In this document: positions 44,577 through 56,521 of the stretch, piece by piece | How positions within the stretch are numbered: position 1 is the stretch's first letter | How the letters are laid out: every line of letters starts with the position of its first letter | DNA from: Acorus gramineus | Taxonomy: Eukaryota > Streptophyta > Magnoliopsida > Acorales > Acoraceae | Reading direction: 5' to 3' | Assembly: GCA_030737835.1 (NCBI GenBank) | Contig: JAUJYN010000043.1 | Coordinates: forward strand, 248,001 to 312,000 | DNA: 64,000 nucleotides | Notes under the pieces: model-generated | What the model was told of the DNA's origin: nothing | What the model saw: only the letters and a program-made list of their open reading frames with translations | The model's database searches: none | Program-made: the position numbers and the translations under genes

Positions 44577-45328
44577 ATAGGGGTGGGAGAAATGCGATCA
44601 TCAGTCAGACAAGCACAGTCAATCAAGTCAGCAGTACACTTGCGTTGGAAGAGAAGATAACCACGCTGAGCGTAAGCAACTTTCAAGCCTAGAAAATATT
44701 AAAGTTTGCGAAGATCTTTCATCTCAAATTGGTGCTGACAATGTTGCTTGACTGACTGTATATGAGAAGAATCATCACCAGTTATGATCATGTCATTGAC
44801 ATAAAGTAGCAAGTTGGTACGGTGACGACCATAGGTGTGAACAAATAGAGCTGGATTAGAAGAACTCGGAACAAATCCAGCAGCAAAAATAGCATCAGTG
44901 AATCGAGCAAACCAAGCGCGAGGAGCCTGCTTGAGACAATAGAGTGCACGGCGAAGATGACATATGTGACCAGATGGATGAGGAAGGCCCGAAGGAGAAG
45001 TCATGTAAACCTTCTCTGATAAATTACCATGAAGAAAGGCATTCTTGACATCAAGCTGATAAATGGGCCATTGACGAACAGAAGCAACGGAAATCAAAGT
45101 GCAAACGGTCGTCATCTTTACTACAGAAGCAAATGTCTCATCATAATCAATACCATGCTGCTGAGTGAAACCACGGGTAATTAACCGAGCCTTATGACGC
45201 TCAATTGAACCATCAGAGTTAGTCTTGATTTTATATACCCACTTATAGCTTATAGGAGTCTTCCCTGGAGAAAGTGGTATAATATCCCACATATGAGTGC
45301 GTTGTAATGCACTAAGCTCCTCTGCCAT
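44577..45328 (-). pseudogene. Copia element 1 reverse transcriptase
   Basis: The frame from 45328 reads WDIIPLSPGKTPISYKWVYK, then KARLITRGFTQQHGIDYDET, QLDVKNAFLHGNL and LLLYVNDMIITG. The catalytic YVDD box is YVND here, replacing a metal-binding Asp, so polymerase activity should be lost. A TAA near 44699 follows FEMKDLRKL; the same frame then continues to 44577, where the solo LTR interrupts it. Confidence 0.85.
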
Positions 45329-45785
45329 AGCACCTTCCCATTCTTAAATGTCGAAAGCCTCACGATATGATTGGGGCTCCTAATGAGTGAAAACAGCTGA
45401 AAGAAAACACTGAAAGCTAAGAGAAAAAGAATTAGAGGCAACCAAGCTAAGTTGTTGAGGAGGTCGACGAGCGTGAGGTGGATTGCAACGAGGAGCAACT
45501 GGTGCGGAAGCAGAATCGTCTTCTGGCGAAGCAACATCAGGAATAGGTGTAGGAGCAGACAAGATCATCCCACGTGAATCATCCGGAATTGCGTGTGACG
45601 AAGACGGCAATGGTGAAGAAGAGACTGACGGCGAAGAGTGGTCAGGTACATACGAAATGAACGACTCAGGAATAGAAGATGAAGATGAGAAATCAAGAAT
45701 GGAAAATTCCAAAAATGTAACTTCTTCAACCGTGGATGGGGAAAGAGGGACTGGAGAAGAACGAAGAGCATAATACGGATGATTA
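45329..45785 (-). pseudogene. Copia element 1 integrase-RT linker
   Basis: A Ser/Pro-rich low-complexity linker (FSILDFSSSSSIPESFISYV..., then APVAPRCNPPHARRPP) continues in a frame different from the integrase, with a stop before the RT frame. Such linkers are usual between Copia integrase and RT. Confidence 0.65.
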
Positions 45786-47002
45786 TCAAAGAATGTGACA
45801 TGACAACTTGGTACGCTCAACAGGAGGAAGGAAGACAAAACACATGCATCCAAACACACGGAGACGAGAATAATCGAGAGGACTGCGATGAAGACGCTGA
45901 AAGGGGGAGATGCCAGTGGTGATAGATGAAGGAGTGCGATTGATGAGATACACACTTGTGAGAACAGCCTCACCCCAAAACTGAACAGGAACAGAAGCAG
46001 AGAGGAGTAAGGACCGGGTTGTTTCGAAGATATGACGGTGTTTATGCTCAACCCCATTCTGATGGTGAGCATAAGGAGCGGAAAGCTGTGGTAAAGTGCC
46101 TTGGGAGGATAAAAAATCACGAAAAGCATGAGTGTAATACTCTCGCCCACAATCAGAGCGAAACACCTTGATACGTTTGGAAAACTGAGTTTCAACCATT
46201 GTAGCAAAAGATTTATAGATGGGTAACAACTCTGAACGACTATACATTAATAATATCCAGCTAAAACGCGAAAAGTCATCAATAAATATAAAATAATAAC
46301 GGTTACCCCTTTTAGAAGGAATAAGAGAGGGACCTAAAAAATCAGAGTGGACTAAATCAAAAGCAGAAGCAGAAATGTGATTACTAGTAGGAAATGGAAG
46401 AGCCAAGTGTTTTACCAACTTGCAGCCCACACATGGTTGAAGCTCAATTTTTGAAAAGGAACTTAAAACACCGATACTTATTAGATAACGAAGTCTTGGA
46501 GGAGAGAGATGACCAAGACGGTGGTCCCAGATATCAAAGGAGGAAGGAGAAGAAGAAATCAAGCGAGCAAAAGTTGCAGAAGATGAAGGAACATGAAGAT
46601 GATCCATGTAGTAGAGCCCACCGTGTCTAGAGTCTATCCCAATCTGCTTCCCCATACGACGATCCTGTACAAAACAAGTAGGAGAATCAAAAGTAATGAG
46701 ACAATCATGATCCGTAATTTGACCAACAGAAAGCAAATTTAATGATAGACCAGGAACATGAAAAACTCTGGGAAGTTGAAATCGATGAGAAGGATCAGCA
46801 AGAGAACCAGAACTCGACACAGGCAAATGAGTGCCATCTACCGTACGAATAACAGGAGTGGGAAACAAACGAGTGGGATGACTAATAAAGGATGACTGAG
46901 AAGTCATATGATGTGAAGCCCTAGAATCAAGAATCCGTGATGAAGCAAGGTTACCTATAGCCGCGGTAGAAGCAGAAAAGGAAGCAGATGAATCACTATC
47001 AG
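45786..47002 (-). pseudogene. Copia element 1 protease-integrase
   Basis: Near its start the frame has RILDSRASHHMT, where the protease DSGA motif has become DSRA. Integrase follows: an HHCC zinc site (WDHRLGHLSPPRL, CVGCKLVKH), then catalytic residues in LVHSDFLGP, FRSDCGREY and QNGVEHKHRH. That third motif is one residue shorter than the usual NGVAERKH. The frame shifts near 45800. Joined across the solo LTR at 47003 it continues directly from gag. Confidence 0.88.
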
Positions 47003-49697
47003 TGTAACACCTGTGCATTTTCTCTTATTTATATATTTGATTTAAATATATAAATAGGATATTTGAATTAAAATTAGTGTATTTTGTGTGTTTTTAAGTT
47101 TTGGCCCATTTAGTGTATCCTTATGGGCCCATTTTAGTTTGCAATTTTAAATACTATTTGTTAATTTTAAAAATTGTATATATATTCTTTCGAAGATTTT
47201 CAAGATTTTAATGGTTTCAATTTTATAAAATTTTAGAGCTCAAAAGATTAAGTTTTGAGATTTCATTATTATTTATTTTCAGGGACTTAGCTTTGAATTA
47301 TAAATTTCTTGTAATAAGATGCAAGGACCTATTTGTAATTCATATAGGGACCTATATGTAAATCCAAAACAATCCAGGGTCAGTTTGTAATTTTTGTTAG
47401 GTTTAGATATCTAATTATATATGTTGGGGTGAAAGAAAAAAAAAATATATACGTGCGGCTGTGTATACTTTTCTGAGCTATTGATTTTCTTTTAAATTAT
47501 TGTTATTTATTAGTGATATTAGATTTATGTTTAGGTTATTAAGTCTTCTTTTTTTTAAAATAAAATTAGGGTTTTGATTTATTTTCATGGTTAAATATAT
47601 TTTTATGTTATGGGATTTTTAGTTTTTGATCAAATTAGAGTTTTGATATATATACGTTCATGTTGTTAGATTCTTATGATTTTATAAAAAATAAGGGTTT
47701 TTATCTATAATTTATTATTATTAGATCTATGTTAGGTATTTGGATTTTTGAGTCTTCATAAACTTAGGGTTTTGATTTATCATTTATTTTAAAGAATAGA
47801 TCTATGTTTAGATTATTAAACTGTGAGTTTTTAAATTATCATACAAGGGTTATGATTTATACAAGTAGATGATAAATTTTATTTATTTTCAACTTTTACT
47901 AATTAATAGTTTATTTTTATAGAGAAAAATGTGTGTTTTCATATTATTTTAAATTTTCTGGATTTTTGTCTTTTTCTATGTTTTGTCTTTAAGTGACTGG
48001 TTATATGTATGGTAGGTTTTTATCTTCTTCTTAGGTTCTATTATATTTTCTTTTGTATGATTTATATGAGATAAATTTAGCTCATTGGGTATAAAGATTT
48101 ATACCTATTGATTATGATTAGAGAAATTAGGTCTAGGCTTGAATTATAGGTTTTAATTAATAATTTATTTGGTTCATCTAGGTTGTAAATTTTGTTGCGG
48201 GCTTCATTCTCCGGACCTAGGGTCCATTCGAGGTGAGTGGGCCTATCGATTTATTTCGTGTGAGCTTTTGCTCTATAACGTTGAATTTCATATGCCAATG
48301 ATATGTTATATTATGTGTCATCCATGCATTTATATTGTGATAAATTTGCATGATTTGGATATTTTTTTCATATTGGTCAAATTGCATTTTTATTAAATAA
48401 AATTGCATGATTTAATTCATTCATTATGTCATTTAAAATAGCATGTATTATGCTATTCATGTTTCAAGAATTAATGTAATACATTTTCTAATGCTTATGT
48501 TTTTGAAATAATATTTGGATTAAGGATTATCATTTTTGATATTTTTGGAAAAATTTAGGACTAGTGGAGACAACCTAGTCCTAGGTGATTTTATTAAGAT
48601 GCACATCATAGCATATTTCAGGAATAAATCCCCCCGTTGTATTTCGCCTTTGGGGAGGAAGGTCTAGGACTCGAAGAGTCCCAAGATCGGTGAGGGGTGT
48701 GGTAAAGCATTCCTTGTAGCGGCGGATTCCTTTGTTTGGAGTTTGCAGCAACCGGGGCATCCTGTGCTGGTGTTCTCGTAGTGATGGCAGCGGCGACCCA
48801 TCAGCGTCTTCTAGATCCGACGTCTCCTCGAGGGAGCTTTTTGAGCGATTTAGTCGCTTGGGGCTTGGCACACCTATTTTGGGGAAACGGTTCTTCCGAT
48901 TGAGAACCCGACCCGGTCATATCATTTAAACCTCATGATTTCTACAACGTGGGCCAAGGATTGGGCCACATGATTGCTTTAAAATATATATTTTTTTTAG
49001 CTCATGAATTTTTATTGATTTATTAAAGGAAATTCTTGTTTTTAATATAACTTTATTTTTTTATATATATATGATTGTATTATTTAACTCTCATGCTTTC
49101 TCTTGTGTGGGCCAAGGATTGGGCCATGTGCTTGCATTAAAATGTTTTTTTTTAAGTTCATGATTTTAAATCGATTTAATAAAATAAAAGATTTATTAAA
49201 AGAAATTCTGATTTTATATAACTTATTTTTATATATAACTGTCACGTGAAGTAATTTGTCAATGGGCTTATTCACTGAGTTAATTGCTCACCCTTTTCGA
49301 TATGGGCTGGTTGTTTCATAACCAGGTATCGCATATTTCGAGGATCAAATTGAAGTTTGGGCTTTTCGCATCTTTCATGAATATCTTCGAAGTAGTGGTT
49401 CAAATGTGAATTATAGTCACGATCGACTATTTGGGTTTGTTCAGTTTAGATGGCTCCCACAGGGGTGGTTTATTGTGTATTTCCTTTTAGTATCTTGTTT
49501 CCGCAAAACTCTGATATTTTGTAAGACCATTGGTGATTTAAAAACATTGGATATTATTTATATTTATTATCATCTGTTTTATTATATTGTTATCATAAAA
49601 AAAAAAGAGCTGCAAATTTTGGTCTTGTATTTAGATTAAATTTAGTAGCGACGCATTTACCGTCCGATAAACGGTTAGGTTAATGCGGGGCATTACA
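47003..49697 (+). mobile_element. Solo LTR of a second Gypsy-type family
   Basis: It starts TGTAACACC and ends GCGGGGCATTACA, flanked by exact ATCAG copies (46998-47002 and 49698-49702). The GGGGCATTACA end resembles the GGGGCGTGACA end of Tekay-type LTRs, giving the plus orientation, but the body is AT-rich and otherwise different. There is no internal coding sequence. It split the Copia gag-protease frame, which reads through perfectly when the insert and one ATCAG are ignored. Confidence 0.88.
48933..49235 (+). repeat. Two-copy ~150-bp tandem repeat within the solo LTR
   Basis: GTGGGCCAAGGATTGGGCCA followed by an AT-rich tail with AAGGAAATTC or AAAGAAATTC appears twice, with diverged tails. 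Confidence 0.75.
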
Positions 49698-50770
49698 ATC
49701 AGTCACTAAGCGAAGCATGTCATGGAGTTGTTGTTGTTGGAGGTGGAGCTGCACAAGACTCTCAGTAATCTGAGAGAGAGAATATGCTGGAGGATCAATA
49801 GAAAAGTCAGATACAATAGCAGGTACAGTGCAAGGCTGAGAATGAGGTGGAGGAACTGTAGATGGTGTCCGAGGTGCTGGTGCCCGAGGCGCTGGTGCAC
49901 GGAATGCTACGGGATCTAGTGGACGAGGTGCTGGAGGAGGTGCTCCAGGAGCTGAAGTGCAAGGTACATAAACAAGAGGAGCACCGTCACGAGCACGCTT
50001 ACGACATTCAGATTGCACGTGTCCATATTTATGGCAATAATAACAAGTGACCCGAGTGGAGTGATTGTCTTGACAATGTGCAACATTCACAAAACTGTGA
50101 TCAACAATAGGCAGAGTGACAACAATGCGAAGACGTGTCTCAGCTCAAAAAGAACCATATCAAGAGACGGTTTGGGAGAGCGATGAAGAATCTGTGCACG
50201 AATAGCCTAGAACTCAGGACGAAGACGCATCAAGAACTGGTATAGCCGTTGACGATTATGATACTCACGATAGCGTGTCAGAAAAATACCCTCCATCTGA
50301 GGATCCATAGGTGCGAGTTGATCCCAATAATCGGATAGAAGAGAATAAAAATCAGGAATAGAAAGCTCCCCTTCATAAGAAGTTGAGATAGCCTGATGTA
50401 GATAGAATTCCTGAGCACCATCGGTCTGCGTGTAGAAATTCTTAAGAAAGTCCCAATATTCCTTGGTTGTAATGAGCGGCTTTAGATGTTTACAGATATT
50501 TGGAACAACCGAAGAAGCAATATAGGCTTTCACCTAAGCATCGGTCTCCTTCCATGTCAACAATGCCTTAGTATATACCTCAGTTGTGGCCTTGATAGTG
50601 GTCTCATTGGAACCTGGCGGAGATGGTTCAAGTACAGGAGCCGGATCGTTGTTGGTAACATGACCCAATAGACACTGATAATCAAGCTGAAGCTCAAGAG
50701 TGATAGACCAGACGTCATAATTGTCACCATCAAACTTGACATCGATGATTTGAGTGTTATCCGTAGCCAT
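49698..50770 (-). pseudogene. Copia element 1 gag
   Basis: It starts at an ATG at 50770 (MATDNTQIIDVKFDGDNYDV), a Copia gag opening. A TAG near 50533 interrupts KETDA/VKAYIASSVVPNI, and the frame then continues through YWDFLKNFYTQTDGAQEF and a gag core to about 50207. After a frame change it resumes with the CYYCHKYGHVQSEC zinc knuckle and a Pro/Ala-rich tail ending at the solo LTR. Not translatable as one protein. Confidence 0.85.
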
Positions 50771-51524
50771 AATAACCAAACAACAAGAATAACAAAAAAT
50801 ATATGTCTCAGATAGAGAAAATAAGGTCACAGGTACGTGCAAAACAAAAAATTGAGCAAATCGAGTACCAATATAACTATATTTGGAGTCCGAATGAGCC
50901 CGTAGCAGCTGGATAAAGAAAATACCAAAAAATCAAAACTGGGTCGGGTCACGGAACCGGGTCGGATCGTGAAACCAGGTCGGATAGCTAGATCCGGGTG
51001 AGGCAACGAGGGCTGGATCCAGGTCGCGCGCGCGAGCAGGTGTTGGGCAGCTGAGTCGGGCGCGGACAGGTGCTGGGCCGGGAGTGAGCGGGCGATGAAC
51101 GGGACGTATCCTCAAACAAACTGGCACCGGATTTCGCGGACGCGGCGAAACCCGGAATATCCGGGCACGTTCACGGGCACGTGCGGACAGGACGCGGAAG
51201 ATGCGCAGACGGGGTGCGACGAGGTGCGGATGGAGAGCGCCAGACTAGGCGTGGTAGGGCGATGCTGGGTGGCGCGACAGGGAGGTGCAGCGGCGGCACG
51301 ACGGCACGGCGGCGCAGCGGGATAGCAGCAGCGGCAGCGGATCTACGCGAAGATGGCGACGAGGCTGTGCAGGGGGCGGTGGTACCGCGCGGGGGCAGCG
51401 GATCTATGCTACGAACGACGATGAATGGGGCGACGAACGGCGGAGTGTCGACGATCTCTCGAACGGAGAATAACGTCAACAGAAAATCAAATAAAAGAAA
51501 AATTGGATTCAAGCTTTGATACTA
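50771..51524 (-). other. Copia element 1 leader with GC-rich stretch
   Basis: This lies between the primer site and gag. Positions about 50990-51430 are GC-rich with GCGGCAGCGG-like words and leave chance open frames on both strands. The TATAGTATCAAAGCTT-like primer site (minus) abuts the LTR at about 51508-51524. Confidence 0.6.
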
Positions 51525-51655
51525 TATTAGAATCAGAAATTGAAGAGAATGAACTAAAATATTATTAGGATTTATACCTAATATTTATTATACAAAAAAA
51601 GAAAAAAGGAAAAGACTAATATGTCTTTAACCCTAACATACATACACATTTAACA
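51525..51655 (-). repeat. Copia element 1, 5' LTR
   Basis: This 131-bp LTR begins TATTAGAATC (TG changed to TA) and ends TTTAACA. It carries more changes than its partner expected for a young element, in line with the decayed coding region. Confidence 0.85.
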
Positions 51656-51800
51656 CTCTGGAAACTACAACTGCTTGAAAACTAAAGTCTACTATAATGG
51701 TGTGGGTGATATTCCCCTTGATGTTGATAGTCATGTCAGCTGCTCCTTTTGGAAACTACAATTGCTTGAAAACCAAAGTCTACTATAATGGTCGGTGGTT
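51656..51800. repeat. Right part of the ~90-bp tandem repeat split by Copia element 1
   Basis: The rest of the split unit (GGAAACTACAACTGCTTG...) and a further unit (GGAAACTACAATTGCTTG...) continue the array that starts at 40541. Source unknown. Confidence 0.8.
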
Positions 51801-53220
51801 TATCATCGCTTGAAATGGGAAGCATTACTTTGTCAGCTAAAAAACAGCCTCACTCGACGGGGTTGATATAATTATGAGGCCACGGTTCACATGGTGTTCC
51901 CCAATGCAGGTTGAATAATCTATGAATGGGTAAAGTTTTTTTTATTTTTAATTTTATTATTTTTTTGGTTCCTTAATATTCATCAGGGCATTACATGAAC
52001 AGCATGGTTTGATTAGTTTCCAGTTGGTACCCGACATGAGAACATGCATTGCATTTAGAACACATTGTTCAGGGATTTAAAATGTAGGTCCCGTTTGGAT
52101 ATCCATTGTAGTTGTGTCCCTCCACAGTATCTGAATTTTATATGTATTTTTAAATCGTCATATATATTTTTGAGATCAAATTCTTTAATTTAAATTTAGA
52201 TATATGGGCACTGTATCTGGATTTTATATGCACTTTGTGTGTAGGTACGATTTGTATAATCGTTTTTGTTGTTGTGTATGTGTATAATTATGCATATTGA
52301 GTCGTTTAGCATATTTTAGCCTTGCATAATCATTTTTCAACTCATTTACATCTGTCTAATGTAAAGTTGTTAATGACAATTCGAAATACACATGTATCTG
52401 AATAATTTATCTAGCCCAATTTTTTGTTTCTTATGTTTGTTCCGATGGATTTGATTAATGTGTATTTGAATAATATTTAATTCTTTTTGTCATGTATATT
52501 TAAATATTTTTATTAATCTCTAAGCAATGCGTCATTAGCATGTAGACCATAATTGTTTCATATGAATTTCAAATACAAAATTGTATCTTAATATTATATC
52601 TAAAATCTGTATATGAAATTTTTTAGATACATGTGTATATGAAAAAAACTAATATAGGATTGTATCCAAATCTGTATATGTATATGAAAAAACTAATATA
52701 CTCATTTGTATCTTGTATCTGAAATTCTAATATATTCATCTGTATTTGTAGCTGTATCTGGAAAAAAAAAATGGAGGTAGAGGTTGGAGGAGGTGGAGGC
52801 TAGAGGAGGGCTCGAAAGGTAGCCGATCCACCTCTCATATGATAGAGGGCGACGAGAGGAATCTAAGGGTGGTGATGTTGGTCGCCGAAGATGAGGAGGC
52901 CGGCTGGAAGGAATTTTTGAAGTGGCGGATGCCTTGTGAGTGTAAAAAAGAAATTTTTCGAAGAGGGAGTGCTAGGAGGCGGTTATATAGTACATGATGG
53001 ATTGTTTTTTTGGAGTAAAAAAACTTCTCAAGGTCCCGATGACTATAATGATTTTTAAGTCCCATCTTTTAGGCCCGTTGGAAGCCTCATGAGCTGGCAT
53101 TAGGTTAATACCCCTTTTTGTTTTTTAAGTTACTGTTCCCAAAAATCGAGTAGACGGTTACGATCTCTCTTTCCACCTTTTGAACATTCATGTTTTGGAA
53201 AATCAAAATAAAATAAACAA
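51801..53220. other. AT-rich spacer with degenerate GTATCTG-type repeats
   Basis: Positions 52120-52770 repeat GTATCTGAAT, TGTATATGAAA and AACTAATATA words irregularly. Positions 52775-53065 are purine-rich with a 76-codon minus-strand frame I do not recognise. No TE ends are seen. Confidence 0.4.
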
Positions 53221-53525
53221 TGTTGTGAATATGGTGGATAACCACCACTTCTCTCCCATAACCTCCCCCACTCTTCAACTCCATAACCCCCTCATTCAAC
53301 TCCATAACCCTCCTATCTTAATCACCCCACTATCTCCCCCTCACCTCTATAGACTTGTAACTCTCCACCTTTGGGATTCCTCTATGCACCCTATAAATAG
53401 AGGGGTTTCTCTTGTATTCAACCAACCAACAAATATTGAATAAGAATCTCTCTCTACTTCTCTTCTCTATATACTTGTGTGCTTTGTTTATATACTCTTA
53501 TATATCATATTCTATTTAGTTTACA
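53221..53525 (+). repeat. Copia element 2, 5' LTR with TATA box
   Basis: It starts TGTTGTGAATATGG and ends TTTACA. A CTATAAATAG box at 53391-53400 is a strong LTR promoter candidate, with a likely transcript start 25-35 bases downstream. The first 116 bp match 58371-58486 closely. Confidence 0.85.
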
Positions 53526-53545
53526 ACACGTTATCAGCACGAGAA
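53526..53545 (+). promoter_or_regulatory. Copia element 2 primer binding site
   Basis: TTATCAGCACGAG just inside the LTR is the form of primer site (initiator Met tRNA, internal part) seen in some plant Copia lineages. Confidence 0.65.
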
Positions 53546-54009
53546 GCTCTTTGTTAAAGAGAAAGGTTTGTATCGATGGGTTCTTAATGATCTATATCAA
53601 AAATATACTCCCCCTTGATGTTATGTATTTTTATGTAAATCATCTACTACATACATATGATTAATTTTTTTCAATATGCATGGAACCGTATGCAAATTAT
53701 GTGTAGAACCCGTATACATCTATCTTTTATTTTCATCTGATGTACTGCATACATCTATCTTTTATTTTCCATGCATGCAATCCCCGTGAAAATTTCCATA
53801 CATATGTTATGATATGATTAATTTATGAAAACTAGTATGCAATTTTCCCATGCAACAGTATGCGGCATCTATCATTTGATTATTTATTTTTCATGTAACT
53901 GTTCCATGTTTGTCATCTTTTATTAAAATTTAAATATTATACATCTATGTGTAGAACCAGAAGTTCTCACAAATATCAATTAATTTGATATTTATATTTG
54001 ATTTGAAAT

Positions 54010-54490
54010 TCATTTTAATGTTACAATGTCATGTGTCCCTATAGGATCATACAAAAATTGTAATTACATGGATCCCTGAAGGACCATGTAGAAGTTATGA
54101 ATAATGTGTTCCAATATAACCATGCAAATTTTATTCTATCCCTGAAGGACTACAAAAATTATTACATGGATCCTTGAAGAATCATGTAAAAGATATGATT
54201 AAAAATGTCCTGAATGACTATGATTATATTGCATCCATGAAGGATCATACAAATTTTATTTTATTTTATCCCTGAAGGACTGTACAAAAATTATGATTAT
54301 ATGAATCTTTGAAGGATCATGTAAAATTTTATTTTGTTCTATCCCTGAAGGACTATACAAAAATCATGATTGTTCGTGTCCCTGTAGGACCAAACAAAAG
54401 TTATATGATATATTTTTCGGTCCTTGAAGGACCAAATAATAAAAAAAAAAGATCCATGTATCCCAGCAGGAACATGTAAATTATGATTAG
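54010..54490 (+). repeat. Degenerate ~55-bp repeat (CCCTGAAGGACTATACAAA) in the Copia 2 leader
   Basis: About nine units centred on TCCCTGAAGGACTATACAAA or GATCCTTGAAGGATCATGTAAA follow each other at irregular 40-65-base spacing. They hold no sustained frame, so this looks like non-coding leader or a decayed gag region. Confidence 0.75.
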
Positions 54491-55079
54491 ATTTCACCAT
54501 CATCATCATCATAATGAAGAGGATTTAAAGATTAATACCTCATTGACAAAGGTCCACCGGCCATTATGCCTCAAATATGCTCCAGTTGTAGCAATATTGA
54601 GAGCATCAATTTTATATATTCTCGTTGCCGAACAACGATTTTTTTAAAATATCATATAACTCAACTCAATGGCATAGCATCATTACCCGAAGTAAATGCA
54701 TTTTATTTTATGTTCGCCATGGAAGTTGTGGTCATGAATGATGAGATCATGATTTATATAGTTGAAAGTACAACAATCATAGAGTTTGTAAAATATCTCA
54801 AATCACTAGAAGTGATTTGCTATTAAACAAAAGCATAATTGAAGGGAAAAGGGTTGCAGAACAAACCCCTAACACAAGGAAAATGATTGTTATGTATTTG
54901 GTGCTTTAAAAATATGGTCACGTACCTGATGTACGATCAGACTTTTATAATTTTTATAATTATAATTTTGGGCATATACTAAAGAACTAGAAGATTCTTT
55001 TGCTCGATGATAGTTTTTACCGCATGATTTGTGGATTTTCATTTTAATGAGACAATATTCCTGCCGTTAGAGGAGGGAA
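54491..55079 (+). other. Copia element 2, unassigned internal region
   Basis: Here short frames (for example 54566-54826) show no gag, protease or integrase motif. A CRY-like CFKYGHVA-type fragment (about 54900) may be all that is left of a zinc knuckle, but this is uncertain. Confidence 0.35.
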
Positions 55080-55487
55080 GAACGTACCTGAAGTACGATC
55101 TGTTCCTGAAGAACAACGAGAATTATCGTGGAATACATCCACTCTGTCTTATCTAGACTCACGTACTGCTCAACGTGAAAAACAAATTCCTAATGCACGC
55201 CAGATGCGTGATAGAGAACGTACCTGAAGTACGATCTATTCCTGAAGAACGACGAGAATTATCGTCGAATACATCCACTTTGTCTCATCTAGATTCACGT
55301 ACCGCTCAATGTGAAAATCAAATTCCTAATGCACGCCAGATGCGTGATAGAGAACGTACCTGAAGTACGATCTGTTCCTGACGAACAACGAGAATTATCG
55401 TGGAATACATCCACTCTGTCTTATCTAGACTCACGTATCGCTCAACGTGAAAATCAAATTCCTAATACACGCCAGATGCGTGATAGA
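55080..55487 (+). repeat. Three-copy 136-bp tandem duplication in Copia 2
   Basis: Units beginning GAACGTACCTGAAGTACG start at 55080, 55216 and 55352. Each encodes a VPEERRELSSNTSTLSHLDS-type piece of the integrase-RT linker. Since 136 is not a multiple of three, each copy moves the frame. Confidence 0.9.
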
Positions 55488-55782
55488 CCTATAGGTTCAA
55501 AAAAAAAAAAAAAAAATTCAGCTCCCCAGAAGTGGAGATCAAATGTAAAATCATGCTCTAATAATGCTCCAGAAGAAGTTATACATAATGTTCCAAAAGA
55601 GATTATGAACAATAGATCCACTTTCTCTAAAACTCTAGAAGAGTATAATGTCCATGAAGAGAAACGAGTTCCAGAAGTGACTACACAAACTCTTGAAGAG
55701 GAAAATGTACCTAATAATATTAAGATCTCAATATTTTATATGCATATAAGAGAAATGTAGAATCACAAATAAATGATCATCG

Positions 55783-56521
55783 ATGACATATTTATCATAC
55801 AAAGTAGATTCTCCTTCTATTATAAGATATCTTGAACCATTGACAGGGGATGTTTTTACCGCTCGATTTGCGGATTGTCATTTTGATGAGACAATATTCC
55901 CGTCGTTAGGGGGAGAAAATCCGTCGCCAGAAGAACGACGTGAACTTACTTGGCAAACTCCATATTTGTCTCATCTTGATCCTCGCACTAATCAATGTGA
56001 AACTGAAGTGCAAAGAATCACCCATCTTCAAAGAATTGCGCATCAATTGCCAGATGCATTCAATGATGCAGCAAAAGTGATGAAATCACATATTCCAGCT
56101 GCTAATACTCCAGCTCGAATTAATGTTCCAATAGGAAAAACTGTTAATATGCCGGTTAATGAATCAACAAAAACACGCATGAAGCGTGGAAGACCTATAG
56201 GCTCAAAAGATTCAGCTCCCCGAAGGAGAAAAACAATGAAGAATAATTCTCTAGAAGAGTATGAAACACTTGAAAGACCCACAATAATAACTCCTACAGA
56301 GGAAGAAGCCCCTGAAGTGACACAAGTCCCCGAAGAGACTGACGTCCCTGAAGTGACGCCCGTGCATGAAGAACAAGTACATGGAAATGAAGAAATTTCC
56401 ATAAATTATGCAAATTCACAAATATTGTGGGATCGAAAGCAAGTGCTTGTTGATGATATATTCTCATTTGCAGTAGCTACAGAAATCATTTCAGATAATG
56501 ATTTAGAACCACGTTCAGTGG
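55783..56521 (+). pseudogene. Copia element 2 integrase C-terminus and linker
   Basis: It reads SPSIIRYLEPLTGDVFTARF and DCHFDETIFPSLGG, the end of a Copia integrase, then MKRGRPIGSKDSAPRRRK and an acidic, Pro/Glu-rich linker. The frame is open, but the integrase core that should precede it is absent. It overlaps and shifts into the RT frame near 56520. Confidence 0.8.

Larger units (their letters stand above)
40661..51655 (-). mobile_element. Copia element 1, degenerate, with two solo LTRs nested inside
   Basis: Short LTRs of about 131-133 bp (40661-40793 and 51525-51655) share AGAATCAGGAATT-like starts and CACATTTAACA ends. Minus-strand order from the right is primer site (a decayed TGGTATCAGAGC-type match), gag, protease, integrase, RT and RNase H, which is the Copia order. 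Imperfect target copies CTCTTGG / CTCTGG flank it. About 5.7 kb of its 11 kb is later Gypsy solo LTRs. Stops and frameshifts in gag, integrase tail and RT, plus altered catalytic residues, mean it is inactive. Confidence 0.88.
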
